A stretch of DNA of 33,491 nucleotides from Gemmatimonadota bacterium (GCA_028873825.1 JAPPNM010000038.1:1-33491); one strand, 5' to 3'; counted from the stretch's first letter, positions 10,009 through 19,477 are shown. Notes: generated by a model from the sequence alone, not told the origin. A program made the numbers and translations.

Positions 10009-10578
10009 ATGGCACCGGCCGCCCGGCGCCCCGGGCCCGGCATCCGGGTCGGGACCGGTTACGACTCCCACCGCTTCGACGCCGGGAGACCCCTGATCCT
10101 GGGCGGAGTGCGTTTCCCGAACCACCCCGGCCTGAGCGGGTTCTCCGACGGGGACGCGGTCGCCCACGCCGTGATCGACGCCCTGCTCGGGGCGGCCTGC
10201 CTGGGCGACATCGGCACGCACTTCCCGCCGGGCGCGGAGCGGTGGCGGGGAGCCGACTCCATGGAGCTGCTGTCGCGGGTCGTCGCGATGTTCCGGGAGG
10301 ACTCTTGGCGCGCGGGCAATATCGATGTCACGGTGATCTGCGAGAGCCCGAGGATCGGGCCGCGCGCCGAAGACATGCGGCGCCTTTTGGCCGACCGCAC
10401 CGGGCTGTCCCCGGGCGCGATCTCGGTGAAGGGCAAGTCCAACGAGGGAATGGGGTGGATAGGGCGCGGGGAGGGGATCGCCGTCCACGCCGCCGTCCTG
10501 TTGTGCCGCGACGCCGAAGGGACGGATCCGCTCCCAGGCCGCGGTCCGGCCGCCGACGGCTCGGCGCAGCCCGGGTAA
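10009..10578 (+). CDS. ispF: 2-C-methyl-D-erythritol 2,4-cyclodiphosphate synthase
   Basis: IRVGTGYDSHRFDAGRPLILGGV, SDGDAVAHAVIDALLGA, DIGTHFPP, KGKSNEGMGWIGRGEGIAVHA; ATG at 10009 preceded by GGAG; an upstream in-frame GTG at 9952 is an alternative. Confidence 0.93.
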   Translation: MAPAARRPGPGIRVGTGYDSHRFDAGRPLILGGVRFPNHPGLSGFSDGDAVAHAVIDALLGAACLGDIGTHFPPGAERWRGADSMELLSRVVAMFREDSWRAGNIDVTVICESPRIGPRAEDMRRLLADRTGLSPGAISVKGKSNEGMGWIGRGEGIAVHAAVLLCRDAEGTDPLPGRGPAADGSAQPG

Positions 10579-10585
10579 CGGTCCG

Positions 10586-11224
10586 GTGGACGGGATTCTC
10601 ACCTTCCTGGGCGACCTGCCGGCGCCTCTGGTCTACGTCGTGCTGGGGACGGGCGCGGCGCTGGAGAACGTCGTCCCGGTCGTACCGGCCGACACCTTCG
10701 TCGTGATCGGCGGCTTTGTCGCGGGTCTGGGCGCGGTTCGCGCGGTGCCCGCGTTCCTGTCCGTGTGGGGCTTCAACGTGGGAGGGGCGATGGCCGTCTA
10801 TGCGGTCGGCCGGAGATACGGACCGCGCTTCTTCAGCGAGGGACCGGGCCGCCGCCTGCTGGCGGGGGAACAGTTGGACCGGCTCGAGGCCTTCTACAGG
10901 CGCTGGGGAGTGGCCGCCATCTTCGCCGGGCGTTTCCTGCCCGGCTTTCGCGCGCTCGTCCCCGTCTTTGCGGGCGTGGCGGGGCTCGCGCCGTCCCGGG
11001 TGCTCCCGCCCCTCGTCGCGGCGTCGGCGATCTGGTACGGAGCGCTCGTCCGCGCCGGGTACCTCGCCGGCGACAATCTGGAGGCGGCGGTGGCGGCCAT
11101 CGAGCGGACGAACCGGGGGCTGCTCGCTGCATCGCTGGCGCTCGCGGCGCTGGTTCTCGGTCTTTGGTGGCGGGCCCGCCGCAAAGGGGGGGCGCGGGGA
11201 GGGGAGGTGCGGGATGCCTCGTGA
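10586..11224 (+). CDS. DedA-family (SNARE-associated) membrane protein
   Basis: 212 aa; FAGRFLPGFRALVPVFAGVAGL and NVGGAMAVYAVGRRYG typical of DedA/VTT domain. Confidence 0.88.
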   Translation: MDGILTFLGDLPAPLVYVVLGTGAALENVVPVVPADTFVVIGGFVAGLGAVRAVPAFLSVWGFNVGGAMAVYAVGRRYGPRFFSEGPGRRLLAGEQLDRLEAFYRRWGVAAIFAGRFLPGFRALVPVFAGVAGLAPSRVLPPLVAASAIWYGALVRAGYLAGDNLEAAVAAIERTNRGLLAASLALAALVLGLWWRARRKGGARGGEVRDAS

Positions 11225-12140
11225 GAGCCGGGTCGACGCACTGGCCCGGAGCTTCCATATGGAGCCCTTCATGGACTTCCTCGCTCTGGAGCGCGGACTG
11301 AGGCCGCGGACGCTGGAGGCCTACCGGAGCGACGTCGGCCGGTTTGTCGCCCATCTCGCCGATCTCGGCGTTTCCGCCCCCGCGGAGGCCGGGCCGGAGA
11401 TCCTCCACGACTACACCGTCCATCTGCGCGGCCGGGGCCTGGCCGCCGCCACGATCCGCCGGGCGCACTCGGCGCTGCGGGCGTACTTCGGCTTCCTGGT
11501 GACCGAAGGGATGATCGCGGAGGACCCCACGGGCCGGATGGACCGTCCCGCCGCGACGAAGAGGCTCCCCGAATTCCTCACCCAGGCCGAGGCCGCGCGC
11601 GTTGTCGAGGCCGTCGACGCCGATTCGCCCGTCTACTGGAGGGACCGCGCGGTTCTGGAGCTCCTCTACGCGACCGGAATGCGGGTCAGCGAACTCACCG
11701 GTCTGTCGGTGGGCGACCTCGACGCCGGGGACGGCAGCTGCCTGGTCTTCGGCAAGGGGGGCAAGGAGCGGCTGGTGCCCGTGGGGACGATGGCCCTGGA
11801 AGTCGTCGGCCGGTATCTGGGGACGGTTCGGCCGCGGTTGGACCGGGGGAGGGGGAAGGGGACCGTCTTCCTGAACCAGCGCGGGACCCCGCTTAGCCGC
11901 ATGTCCGTGTGGACCATCGTGTCGCGGGCCGCCGAGCGGGCCGGAATCGAACGCCGAATCTCTCCCCACACGCTTCGCCACTCCTGCGCCACCCATCTTC
12001 TCGAGGGCGGCGCCGACCTTGCCGCGGTGCAGGAACTGCTCGGGCACGCCGACATCTCGACGACCCAGGTGTACACGCACCTGGACAGGGAGTACCTGCG
12101 GGCGGCCCACCGGCGGTTCCATCCGCGGAGCGGGCCGTAG
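11214..12140 (+). CDS. xerD: Tyrosine recombinase XerD/XerC
   Basis: ATG 11214, 308 aa; catalytic [50 protein letters not shown]. Confidence 0.92.
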   Translation: MPRESRVDALARSFHMEPFMDFLALERGLRPRTLEAYRSDVGRFVAHLADLGVSAPAEAGPEILHDYTVHLRGRGLAAATIRRAHSALRAYFGFLVTEGMIAEDPTGRMDRPAATKRLPEFLTQAEAARVVEAVDADSPVYWRDRAVLELLYATGMRVSELTGLSVGDLDAGDGSCLVFGKGGKERLVPVGTMALEVVGRYLGTVRPRLDRGRGKGTVFLNQRGTPLSRMSVWTIVSRAAERAGIERRISPHTLRHSCATHLLEGGADLAAVQELLGHADISTTQVYTHLDREYLRAAHRRFHPRSGP

Positions 12141-12165
12141 CCCCTGTGGAGGATGCCGGGACGGA

Positions 12166-12181
12166 CGGGCGCGGACGCCCG
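12166..12181. terminator. Possible hairpin at the convergent xerD/S41 junction
   Basis: CGGGCG-CGGA-CGCCCG, 6-bp stem with 4-nt loop between two convergent stops; no U-tract. Confidence 0.3.
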
Positions 12182-12185
12182 CGAA

Positions 12186-13781
12186 CTAACTCCGCGGCGA
12201 CCCCGGAGCCGCCCTTCCCGCAAGCGTGAACAGCTCCCCCGGCGTGCGAGCCGACCGCGCGAGCCGCAGCGCCTCGGCCAGAGCGGTGTCCCGCTCGGCT
12301 TGGACCGCCAGAGCCAGGCCGCGGGCGTCGGCCCTGTCCAGGTACCGCACCTGGGTCCTCCAGTCCAGGTAGGCCCTCGCCACCGGGTCGTTCACGATGG
12401 CGGCGTCCATCCCCTCGTCGACCAGGCCGCGCGCAAGATCGTCGAACGCGGAATCCGGCAGCCGCACGGCCCGGCCGGCCCTGATCGCGTCCCTCGCGAG
12501 CTCGAAGGCGTACTCCTCGATGCGGACGCTGACAGGCACCCGCACCCGGTTCGCGTGGTTGAGCAGAGCCAGCTCCTCGTCCTTCGGCCCGTCCGCCTCA
12601 ACCGCCACGTCCGGGAACACGCCCCCGCCGGCCCGGAGCCTCCGGCCGGACGCGGTCTCCACCCAATCGAGCTGCGTCTCGTCCTCCGGCTTGAGCCTGC
12701 CGTCGCGGTGGCGGGGCCGGTGCAGCGACCGCCCCAGCGGCGTAAACCAGGACCCGGTCGTGATCCTTATCTGGCGGCCGGCGGGAAGGGGGTGGACCGA
12801 CTGGACGACGCCCTTCCCGAATGTGCGCTCTCCCACGACCACCGCACGGTCGTGATCCTGGAGGGCGCCGGAGATGATCTCGGCCGCCGAGGCGGTGTAT
12901 TCGTCGACGAGGACGACGATCGGCATGCCGGGGACGCGGGCCGCCGAACGGGCCGTCCACACCTGCTTCTCCATCTCGCCCCGCGCGTTTCTGCCCTCGG
13001 CGCCGGCCAGCAGCTGGCGGGGGGAGAGGAAGAGGTCGACCATCTGCAACGCCTCGTCCAGGTATCCCCCCGGATTGCGCCGCAGGTCCATCACGAGCGC
13101 CCGGGCGTTGCCGTAACCGGCCAGCGCCTCGTCGAGTTCCGAGGCGATCCCGCGCGCGATCCGGTCTATGGCGAAGTGGGCCACGTCCTCGCCGACCCAG
13201 GCCGCCGCGAGTGCGGAAATGTGTACGCTGTCGCGCACGATGTCCATCGGTATTCGATCCACGAAGCCGTCCCGCTCCACGCGGACCCGGACCACAGTCC
13301 CGGGGGGTCCGCGGATCGAGTCCCGCGCCTGGTCGAGCGACCAGTCGGTTGCGTCGTACCCCTCCACCCAGACGATCCGGTCGCCCACCAGCATCCCGGC
13401 GCCTTCGGCGGGCGTGCCCCGGAACACGGCGGTCACCGTCACCCGGGCGTTCAGCCGCCCGATCTGCACTCCGATGCCGGCGTAGTTTCCGGTCGTCTGC
13501 TCGCGGAAGCGGTCGAACTCGGTCGGAGTGAAGACGGTCGCGTAGGGGTCGTCGAGCCGATCGATCAGACCTTCGATGGAGCGCTCCCAGAGCGCGGAAT
13601 CGGCAAGCGCCGAGACGTGGAACCGCGATATCGTCAGGAACGCTTCCAGAAACACCTGGGCTTCGTCGGCCCGGAGAACGGCGGTCCGGTCGCCGGCGCC
13701 CGGCGAGCTCTGTCCGGAGAGCGGGGCCGCCGGGAGGAGGATCGCGGCGGCGATGACGGTGGCGCGCAGGGATTTCGGCAT
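12186..13781 (-). CDS. S41 family carboxy-terminal processing protease (PDZ-containing, secreted)
   Basis: 531 aa; signal peptide [27 protein letters not shown] segment ([30 protein letters not shown]), [48 protein letters not shown]. Confidence 0.93.
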   Translation of the reverse strand: MPKSLRATVIAAAILLPAAPLSGQSSPGAGDRTAVLRADEAQVFLEAFLTISRFHVSALADSALWERSIEGLIDRLDDPYATVFTPTEFDRFREQTTGNYAGIGVQIGRLNARVTVTAVFRGTPAEGAGMLVGDRIVWVEGYDATDWSLDQARDSIRGPPGTVVRVRVERDGFVDRIPMDIVRDSVHISALAAAWVGEDVAHFAIDRIARGIASELDEALAGYGNARALVMDLRRNPGGYLDEALQMVDLFLSPRQLLAGAEGRNARGEMEKQVWTARSAARVPGMPIVVLVDEYTASAAEIISGALQDHDRAVVVGERTFGKGVVQSVHPLPAGRQIRITTGSWFTPLGRSLHRPRHRDGRLKPEDETQLDWVETASGRRLRAGGGVFPDVAVEADGPKDEELALLNHANRVRVPVSVRIEEYAFELARDAIRAGRAVRLPDSAFDDLARGLVDEGMDAAIVNDPVARAYLDWRTQVRYLDRADARGLALAVQAERDTALAEALRLARSARTPGELFTLAGRAAPGSPRS

Positions 13782-13888
13782 CGGACCTCTGTCGTGTCGG
13801 GTGGGCGGACCCTCTAGATTAGGGGATAACGCGGGCCGCGGGTACTGTCCGGGTCCGGTTTCCCACTCGCGACGGTCGAGGAACTCAC

Positions 13889-15676
13889 ATGAACGAAGGG
13901 CGCCGGCTCCGGGCCGTGCTCTGCCAGGTCAAGCCCCGCAAGGGCGACTTGAAGGCCAATGTCGCGGCGGTCCGCGGCGCGCTGGTGCCGGATGCCGACC
14001 TGGCTGTCTTTCCGGAGACCGTGCTCTCCGGCTACTTCGTGGAGGGCGCGGCCCTGGAGGTCGCCCTATCCGCTGGGGGCCTGATCGAGGCCCTGGGATC
14101 CCCGCCCGAGGGCTGCGGCTGCGATGTCGTCATAGGCTTCTACGAGAGGGGCCGCTCAAGCGTCCACAACAGCCTCGCCTACCTCACTCCGGGCGACGGC
14201 CGCTACGAGGTAGTTCATGTCCACCGCAAGGTCTTCCTTCCCACCTACGGGATCTTCGAAGAGGGCCGGTACGTCGAGCCGGGACGCGGCGTGCGCGCCT
14301 TCGACACTCGATTCGGCAGGGTGGGCATGCTGATCTGCGAGGACCTGTGGCACACCCTGCCCGCGACGATCCTGGCCCTCGACGGAGCCGATCTGCTTCT
14401 GTGCGGCTGCGCTTCGCCGGCGCGCGGGTACGAGGCGTCGCTGTCGCGCCCCGCCAACCTGGCCGAGTGGGACCGCATCGCGGCGCGCACCGCCAAGGAG
14501 CACGGGGTATTCGTGCTGCTCGCGCACTTGGCGGGTTCCGAGGGGGGGAAGATCTTCGCGGGGGGCTCGACCGCGTGGGGCCCCGACGGGACGCTGCTCG
14601 CGCGCGGGCCGCTCTTCGGCGACGGCAACACGGCCGCCGGCCTCGAGATGCGCGAAATCACCCGCGTCCGCACCGAGTCCCCCTTCCTCTCCGACCTCAG
14701 GACCGCGTTGCCGCACCTTCAACACTCCCTCGAGGAGTCCCGGTCCAGACGCGGATCGGGGAAAGGAGCGCCGCCTCGGAGAGCGCCGGCGGTCCGGGCG
14801 CCAGCCGTGAGGCCGCCCCGGGCCGACGGCCCCGGCGACCGCCCGAACGACGAGGACCGCGCCCTGCTCGCCATCCAGCCGGCCCTGGTGGAGGCGGCCC
14901 TGGTGGAGTTCATCCAGGAAGAGGTGGTGCGGCGCCGCGGCTTCGCCAGGGTCGTGCTGGGCGTGTCCGGCGGAGTGGATTCGGCAGTCGCTCTCGTCCT
15001 GGCCTGCCGGGCCCTGGGTCCCGAGAACGTCTTCGCCTTCCTGCTCCCCTACGCAACGTCGAGCGCCGACAGCCTCGATCACGCGTCGATGGCGGTCGAG
15101 GCCGTGGGGGCGCACCGGAGGACGCTCCCTATCACCGATGCGGTGGACGCGTACGTCGACGCCCACGAGCCCGCGGTGACGGACCTGCGGCGGGGGAACC
15201 TCGCGGCCCGCCTGCGGGCGGTCGTCCTCTTCGACCAGTCGGCCAAGCTGGACGCGCTCCCGTTGGGCACGGGGAACAAGAGCGAGCGGCTGCTCGGCTA
15301 CTTCACCTGGCACGCCGACGACTCCCCTCCCATCAACCCGCTCGGCGACCTTCTCAAGACCCAGGTGTGGGCGCTGGCCCGGCACCTCGGCGTACCCGGC
15401 GAGATCGTCGACAAACCCGCCACGGCCGACCTGGTGCGGGGCGTCTCCGACGAGGACGAACTCGGGATCTCATACCACCGCGCCGACCCGATCCTGCACT
15501 GGTTGCTGAAGGGCTACGACGTCGAGTCGCTCGTTCGGCTGGGCTTTCGCCGCGACGAGGTTGCCGTCGTATCGAAGCGCCTGTCTTCGACGCATTGGAA
15601 GCGGGAGCTTCCAACCGTGGCGCTGCTCTCGGAGAGCGCTATCGGGGAGGGGTACCTGCGGCCGGTGGACTATTAG
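13889..15676 (+). CDS. nadE: Glutamine-dependent NAD+ synthetase
   Basis: 595 aa; N-terminal nitrilase/CN-hydrolase domain (VFPETVLSGYF, RKVFLPTYGIFEE, LICEDLWH) plus NAD synthetase domain (GVSGGVDSAVALVLA, LGTGNKSERLLGYFTWHAD). Confidence 0.97.
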   Translation: MNEGRRLRAVLCQVKPRKGDLKANVAAVRGALVPDADLAVFPETVLSGYFVEGAALEVALSAGGLIEALGSPPEGCGCDVVIGFYERGRSSVHNSLAYLTPGDGRYEVVHVHRKVFLPTYGIFEEGRYVEPGRGVRAFDTRFGRVGMLICEDLWHTLPATILALDGADLLLCGCASPARGYEASLSRPANLAEWDRIAARTAKEHGVFVLLAHLAGSEGGKIFAGGSTAWGPDGTLLARGPLFGDGNTAAGLEMREITRVRTESPFLSDLRTALPHLQHSLEESRSRRGSGKGAPPRRAPAVRAPAVRPPRADGPGDRPNDEDRALLAIQPALVEAALVEFIQEEVVRRRGFARVVLGVSGGVDSAVALVLACRALGPENVFAFLLPYATSSADSLDHASMAVEAVGAHRRTLPITDAVDAYVDAHEPAVTDLRRGNLAARLRAVVLFDQSAKLDALPLGTGNKSERLLGYFTWHADDSPPINPLGDLLKTQVWALARHLGVPGEIVDKPATADLVRGVSDEDELGISYHRADPILHWLLKGYDVESLVRLGFRRDEVAVVSKRLSSTHWKRELPTVALLSESAIGEGYLRPVDY

Positions 15677-15861
15677 GTCAGTTGCCGGAAGGACAATGCG
15701 CGCCTCCCATGTGAAGGTCGATTGACCGCAACCGCTCCCGGAAGGGCTTTGCGCCGTCGCGGTGAACTCACCGGAGGCAGTCCATTGCGGTCCATTGCGC
15801 GCGTGGGCGCGGGGATGTTCGCCGTGGAGGTCGGGGCGTTATGGGGGCCCCACATGGTCCG

Positions 15862-16416
15862 TTATCTCCACACGGGATAGAACCCGGCTCTTGTGAGCAT
15901 ACCGATCTCGTTGCCGTTGGCGGCGGTGTTGATGGTCACAACGATCCTACAATCGGCCGCGTACCCTGCCTCTTGCACTGCGCGGTCGACTCGTTCCCCA
16001 AAGCTGGTCAGTTGCTCCCCGGCAACTTTGCCCTGCGGGAAGTCCTCCAGGACGCTCACAAGCGATGGGGGGATCTTTCCGCGCAACTCGGTGCCAGGGG
16101 CCCAGTGCTCGTGCACCGCCACGCTGAACCGGCCATCCCGAACCGTGACGTCAAAGGTACGGTAGTAATCTCCTGGGTCGTTGCCTCGCCAGCATGGCAG
16201 GACGCCGATTTTCTCTTCGGCCAGTGCATCCCTCAGGCTGTCGACAGCGATCTCCAGGCTGTCGATTCGTGCCTGTAGAACCTCGGGCAACGCTGAATCG
16301 GGGTCTTCCCGGTTAGCTGCTACGAGCAGGGCGCAGGCGAGCCCTACGACCGCCAGCGCCGTCATCAGATCGGCAACGGCAGGCCAGGCCGTTGTCCGGG
16401 TCCGATACCTTCTCAC
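15862..16416 (-). CDS. MotB/TolR/ZorB-like stator subunit with short non-OmpA C-terminal domain
   Basis: 184 aa; single N-terminal TM with PAVADLMTALAVVGLACALLVA, matching the conserved Asp-containing MotB/ZorB motif (ADFMTAM/ADLMTAL); start overlaps the upstream stop by 4 nt (ATGA). Confidence 0.75.
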   Translation of the reverse strand: MRRYRTRTTAWPAVADLMTALAVVGLACALLVAANREDPDSALPEVLQARIDSLEIAVDSLRDALAEEKIGVLPCWRGNDPGDYYRTFDVTVRDGRFSVAVHEHWAPGTELRGKIPPSLVSVLEDFPQGKVAGEQLTSFGERVDRAVQEAGYAADCRIVVTINTAANGNEIGMLTRAGFYPVWR

Positions 16417-17894
16417 GCGGTTCCCTCACCGGGTATAGTGTTCGGGGCCTCATCGCGCGAGCGCCGCCGACGCCTCCACCACCACCGACGCTTCCGCGGC
16501 GGTGCCTGCAGCGCTTCCGCTAGCTCCCGAATCGCTTGCGCGTGAACCTCGGCGAGCTGTCGAATCACTTGGCCCAGATCTTCCGTCGACCTCGCGAGCC
16601 CGGCCAGCATGTCACCCGTCTTGTCGTGCGCGGAATTCAGTGCCGAGGAGGTCTTCCCGATTCGGCCCACAACGTACCCAAGCTCGCCTTCCGCGTCGCC
16701 CAGCCTGGTGTTCACGGCCGCTACGTGCTCGGGGAAACCGTTTAGCACGGCCACCAGCTTATCGCTGACCCCTTCTAGGTCTCGCACTGTCTCGTTGATG
16801 AGTTGTTTGCTGACCTCTTGAAGGCGCTGGACGGTCGTGTTCAGGAGTTCGCTCTCGTGTCTCTCGAGACGTCCTCGAAGCTCTTTCGCATCCTCGCGCA
16901 GCTTGCTCTGAAGTTCGGCTACATGCTGCTTGGCTTCGTGACCGAATTCACGACCCAGCCTGCCCGACACTTTTTTGATGCTCTCGGCCATCGTGTCCGG
17001 CAAGCCATCTACACTTTTAACGATGTCGGCGGTTGTGGAGACCAGTTCGTGAATGGTGCGACCATACTGCCTTTGCGCTTCATTCAGGTGCTCGGTCACA
17101 ACGTTCTGCCACTCGATGGTCCTCGCTAGGCCATCGGCGACCCCGTCGCGAAACTTGGTCACATGTGGTTCGATCGCATCGCTGAACTTGCGGCCGAGAG
17201 ACTCCCCACTCCCTTCGACCGCCGAGGCCACCCGACCGGGAAGGCTTTCGACCGATTCCCGGAAGTCCAAGGTGGTTTCGGCAAGCCTGGCGGCCGCGTC
17301 GTTCACCGACGCAGCCACTTTCTGGCTCGTGATGTTCAACTTGCTGGCCACCTCGTTCACCGACGCGGTTACCTCCTGGCTCGCAGCGTCCAGCCTGTCG
17401 GCCGCCTTGTCGTGCTGGGAAGTCGCCCCATCAATCACGCTCTGCAGGCTGGACGTCGATTGAACTAGGTCGGCGGTGGTCGAGGTCAGCGCCGCTACGT
17501 CTGCGTCGAATTTGTCAGCCGCCTTACCGAGCACGGTGGCCGTCTTGTCGAGCTGCTCGAACATCCGGGGCACGCGGGCGATTGCGCGCCGCAGTTCCTC
17601 GCCGAGCCGCTCGCCGATGATCTCGGCCGTGGTCCGGGCCAGCCCACCTTCCGCTTGGGCAAGCTGTTCCGCCTCCTCTTTGCGCAGGTCGGACAGGAAG
17701 CGGTCGAGTTCCGGGTTGAAACGGCGATTGGCCCAGGGCAGGAGCCCCCAGAGTATGATCAGGTTGCCGAGGACGCCCGTGCCGCTCGCGAACAAGGCCC
17801 ACCCCATCTCGTCCAGCAATGGGTTGATGGCGTCACCCTGGGACGTGTCGCCAAATATCAGGTACAGTGCAAGCGCGCCCATGGTACCGCCCAC
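16413..17894 (-). CDS. MotA/TolQ/ZorA-like channel: TM2-TM3 and long coiled-coil tail (C-terminal part of interrupted gene)
   Basis: 493 aa from the first ATG; TM2/TM3 then ~430 aa of heptad-like Ala/Leu/Asp/Val-rich sequence with many repeating segments, ending PPRKRRWWWRRRRRSRDEAP. Confidence 0.75.
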   Translation of the reverse strand: MGGTMGALALYLIFGDTSQGDAINPLLDEMGWALFASGTGVLGNLIILWGLLPWANRRFNPELDRFLSDLRKEEAEQLAQAEGGLARTTAEIIGERLGEELRRAIARVPRMFEQLDKTATVLGKAADKFDADVAALTSTTADLVQSTSSLQSVIDGATSQHDKAADRLDAASQEVTASVNEVASKLNITSQKVAASVNDAAARLAETTLDFRESVESLPGRVASAVEGSGESLGRKFSDAIEPHVTKFRDGVADGLARTIEWQNVVTEHLNEAQRQYGRTIHELVSTTADIVKSVDGLPDTMAESIKKVSGRLGREFGHEAKQHVAELQSKLREDAKELRGRLERHESELLNTTVQRLQEVSKQLINETVRDLEGVSDKLVAVLNGFPEHVAAVNTRLGDAEGELGYVVGRIGKTSSALNSAHDKTGDMLAGLARSTEDLGQVIRQLAEVHAQAIRELAEALQAPPRKRRWWWRRRRRSRDEAPNTIPGEGTA

Positions 17895-17918
17895 CCCTGT
17901 GGCCAGAGAAATGGTACC

Positions 17919-18155
17919 TTAGTTGCGCAGGTGCTCCCGAAGATCCTCGTGCTTCCTCTGCGCCTCGTCCGAGAAATGAACCCAGTCGAGGTGGCGCCCA
18001 CTCGCTACCCGCGCACCGATGTCGGCGGTCAGTCGATGGCGCAGCTGTCGAAGCCGGTCGCGAGGCTTGTCCGACCGAATCAGGTGCATACAGCGGGCGA
18101 TGTATACTAGAACAAGCAGTGCGACGAAACCGAGAACGCCGTGTGTTGCGGTCAC
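17919..18155 (-). CDS. TM1 and cytoplasmic loop of the MotA/TolQ/ZorA-like channel (N-terminal part of interrupted gene)
   Basis: GTG start overlapping the upstream TGA (GTGA); reads MTATHGVLGFVALLVLVYIARCMHLIRSDKPRDRLRQLRHRLTADIGARVASGRHLDWVHFSDEAQRKHEDLREHLRN then TAA, in the same reading frame as the 16413-17894 ORF. Confidence 0.65.
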   Translation of the reverse strand: MTATHGVLGFVALLVLVYIARCMHLIRSDKPRDRLRQLRHRLTADIGARVASGRHLDWVHFSDEAQRKHEDLREHLRN

Positions 18156-19477
18156 GAAGGTCCATCCGTGAGGATGCGCAAGTCGACCCGGTAGGATGTC
18201 GGCTCCACTCGCGTTTCTTCTACGAAGTACCGGAGTTGTAGCGTGGAGCCGGGGTGCTCGGCCGTATTGTCGTCCGGCGTAGACCACTCGTCCCAACGTG
18301 GCCGGGCGGGAGGCTGCATCAGGCCCCCAATGTTCAGGTGGAGGGCGGGCGCCGAATCCGATTGCCGCACCGATTGCCGCACCGCATCACAGTCGACCCG
18401 TACCACCAGGCGTTCGCCATCGAGCTCCAGGGTGAATGGACTTGGCATGCCTCCCGACCCTGGAGCGAGCGACGCTTCCGTGGGGCCAAAGCGGCTTGCG
18501 CGGGCGAATGTGCCCCATAGCTCCACATTGTCGCCGGTATAGCAGCCGTAGGTTCCATCGCCTGCGTCGCGCCAAAGGGCGTACTGCTGCTCTCCCGGCT
18601 CGCCGCCTTCTGGAAGGGCTTCAAAGGCGACCTCAGCGCGAGGCTGCTCGTTGCCGGCCGCAGTGAGCAGCTCCCAGACAGCCTCGATCTCCTGGCTGTC
18701 GGCGTCCCGCTGAACTGCCCCCGCAATCTCGTTCAACGCCTCGGCGCTATGGCCAAAGAGCAGTACATAGAAAGGCACGCCAACCGGAGCCTGCAACCTT
18801 GGCTTCCAACCCGGCATGCGCTCGCTGTACCAGCAACCGAGCCTGCCATCTGCGGGCGGACAGCGAGTTCGGTGGAAGGCCCCCCAATACGTGCCTCTGA
18901 CGCCTATCAGTCCGAAATGGAAATCGCCCTCTCGACGCTCCGCCGAAGCTAGCCACGGGACCAGGTATCGGGCCACGTCCAGTGCGCCGGTCAGTTCGCC
19001 GGTCCCGACAAGATCTGTGATGATGGCTCCTCCCTGCGCTCGGCCGGTGCGAAGGTCCATAAGGACCTCCTCGATGGCCAGACTGAGCCGGGATTCCGTG
19101 CCCGTGAAGATCTCTCTACGAAAAACCGGGTATTGCGGCAGAGTTTCAACGCTCTCGGCCACGCCGTGCCACTGGAGCGGCACGCCAGGATAGACGCGAC
19201 CCAAGTGGTCCGGAATCCACTGCGCAACCGTACGCAGTTCGCCGCCGACCACACCCGCCGCCGGCTCCCCCGGTGGTGGGACAAACCCCGACATCGGGCT
19301 CGACAAGTCCAGGTAGATGGCGAGCCGGGGCGGCTGCGCGGAATCCACGACTACGGACGGCAAGGGACTGGAATGGGGCCACACCGGTTTGATCGAAGCG
19401 GACACAGAAAACGTAGTAGCCAGCTCCCGCGCATCGCCGACTCCGCACGACCCCAGCACCAGGGCGACGGTGTACAT
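18152..19477 (-). CDS. Lipoprotein with von Willebrand factor A-like domain
   Basis: Start at MYTVALVLGSCGVG gives signal peptide with lipobox-like LGSC; LAIYLDLSSPMSGF resembles a vWA MIDAS DxSxS strand, and GGAIITDLVGTGE a later vWA strand; an upstream ATG at 19576 is an alternative start. Confidence 0.6.
   Translation of the reverse strand: MYTVALVLGSCGVGDARELATTFSVSASIKPVWPHSSPLPSVVVDSAQPPRLAIYLDLSSPMSGFVPPPGEPAAGVVGGELRTVAQWIPDHLGRVYPGVPLQWHGVAESVETLPQYPVFRREIFTGTESRLSLAIEEVLMDLRTGRAQGGAIITDLVGTGELTGALDVARYLVPWLASAERREGDFHFGLIGVRGTYWGAFHRTRCPPADGRLGCWYSERMPGWKPRLQAPVGVPFYVLLFGHSAEALNEIAGAVQRDADSQEIEAVWELLTAAGNEQPRAEVAFEALPEGGEPGEQQYALWRDAGDGTYGCYTGDNVELWGTFARASRFGPTEASLAPGSGGMPSPFTLELDGERLVVRVDCDAVRQSVRQSDSAPALHLNIGGLMQPPARPRWDEWSTPDDNTAEHPGSTLQLRYFVEETRVEPTSYRVDLRILTDGPS

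Noticed and set aside
8077-10602. 841-aa minus-strand ORF over acpP-fabF-ispF
   Set aside because: High-GC shadow ORF antisense to well-recognised fatty-acid genes; low-complexity R/G/H-rich translation.
12153-13817. 554-aa plus-strand ORF opposite the S41 protease
   Set aside because: Antisense of a gene with a signal peptide and clear S41/PDZ motifs.
15780-15799. Tandem 10-bp repeat GTCCATTGCG x2 after nadE
   Set aside because: Too short and only two copies; not an attachment site or CRISPR.
15862-18155. Canonical type I/II Zorya system
   Set aside because: Only ZorA/ZorB-like components are visible; no ZorC, ZorD helicase/nuclease or ZorE HNH-like gene is present, so the canonical label is not supported.
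18359-18382. Tandem 12-bp repeat CGATTGCCGCAC x2
   Set aside because: In-frame microduplication (VRQS-VRQS) inside the lipoprotein gene; no further structure.
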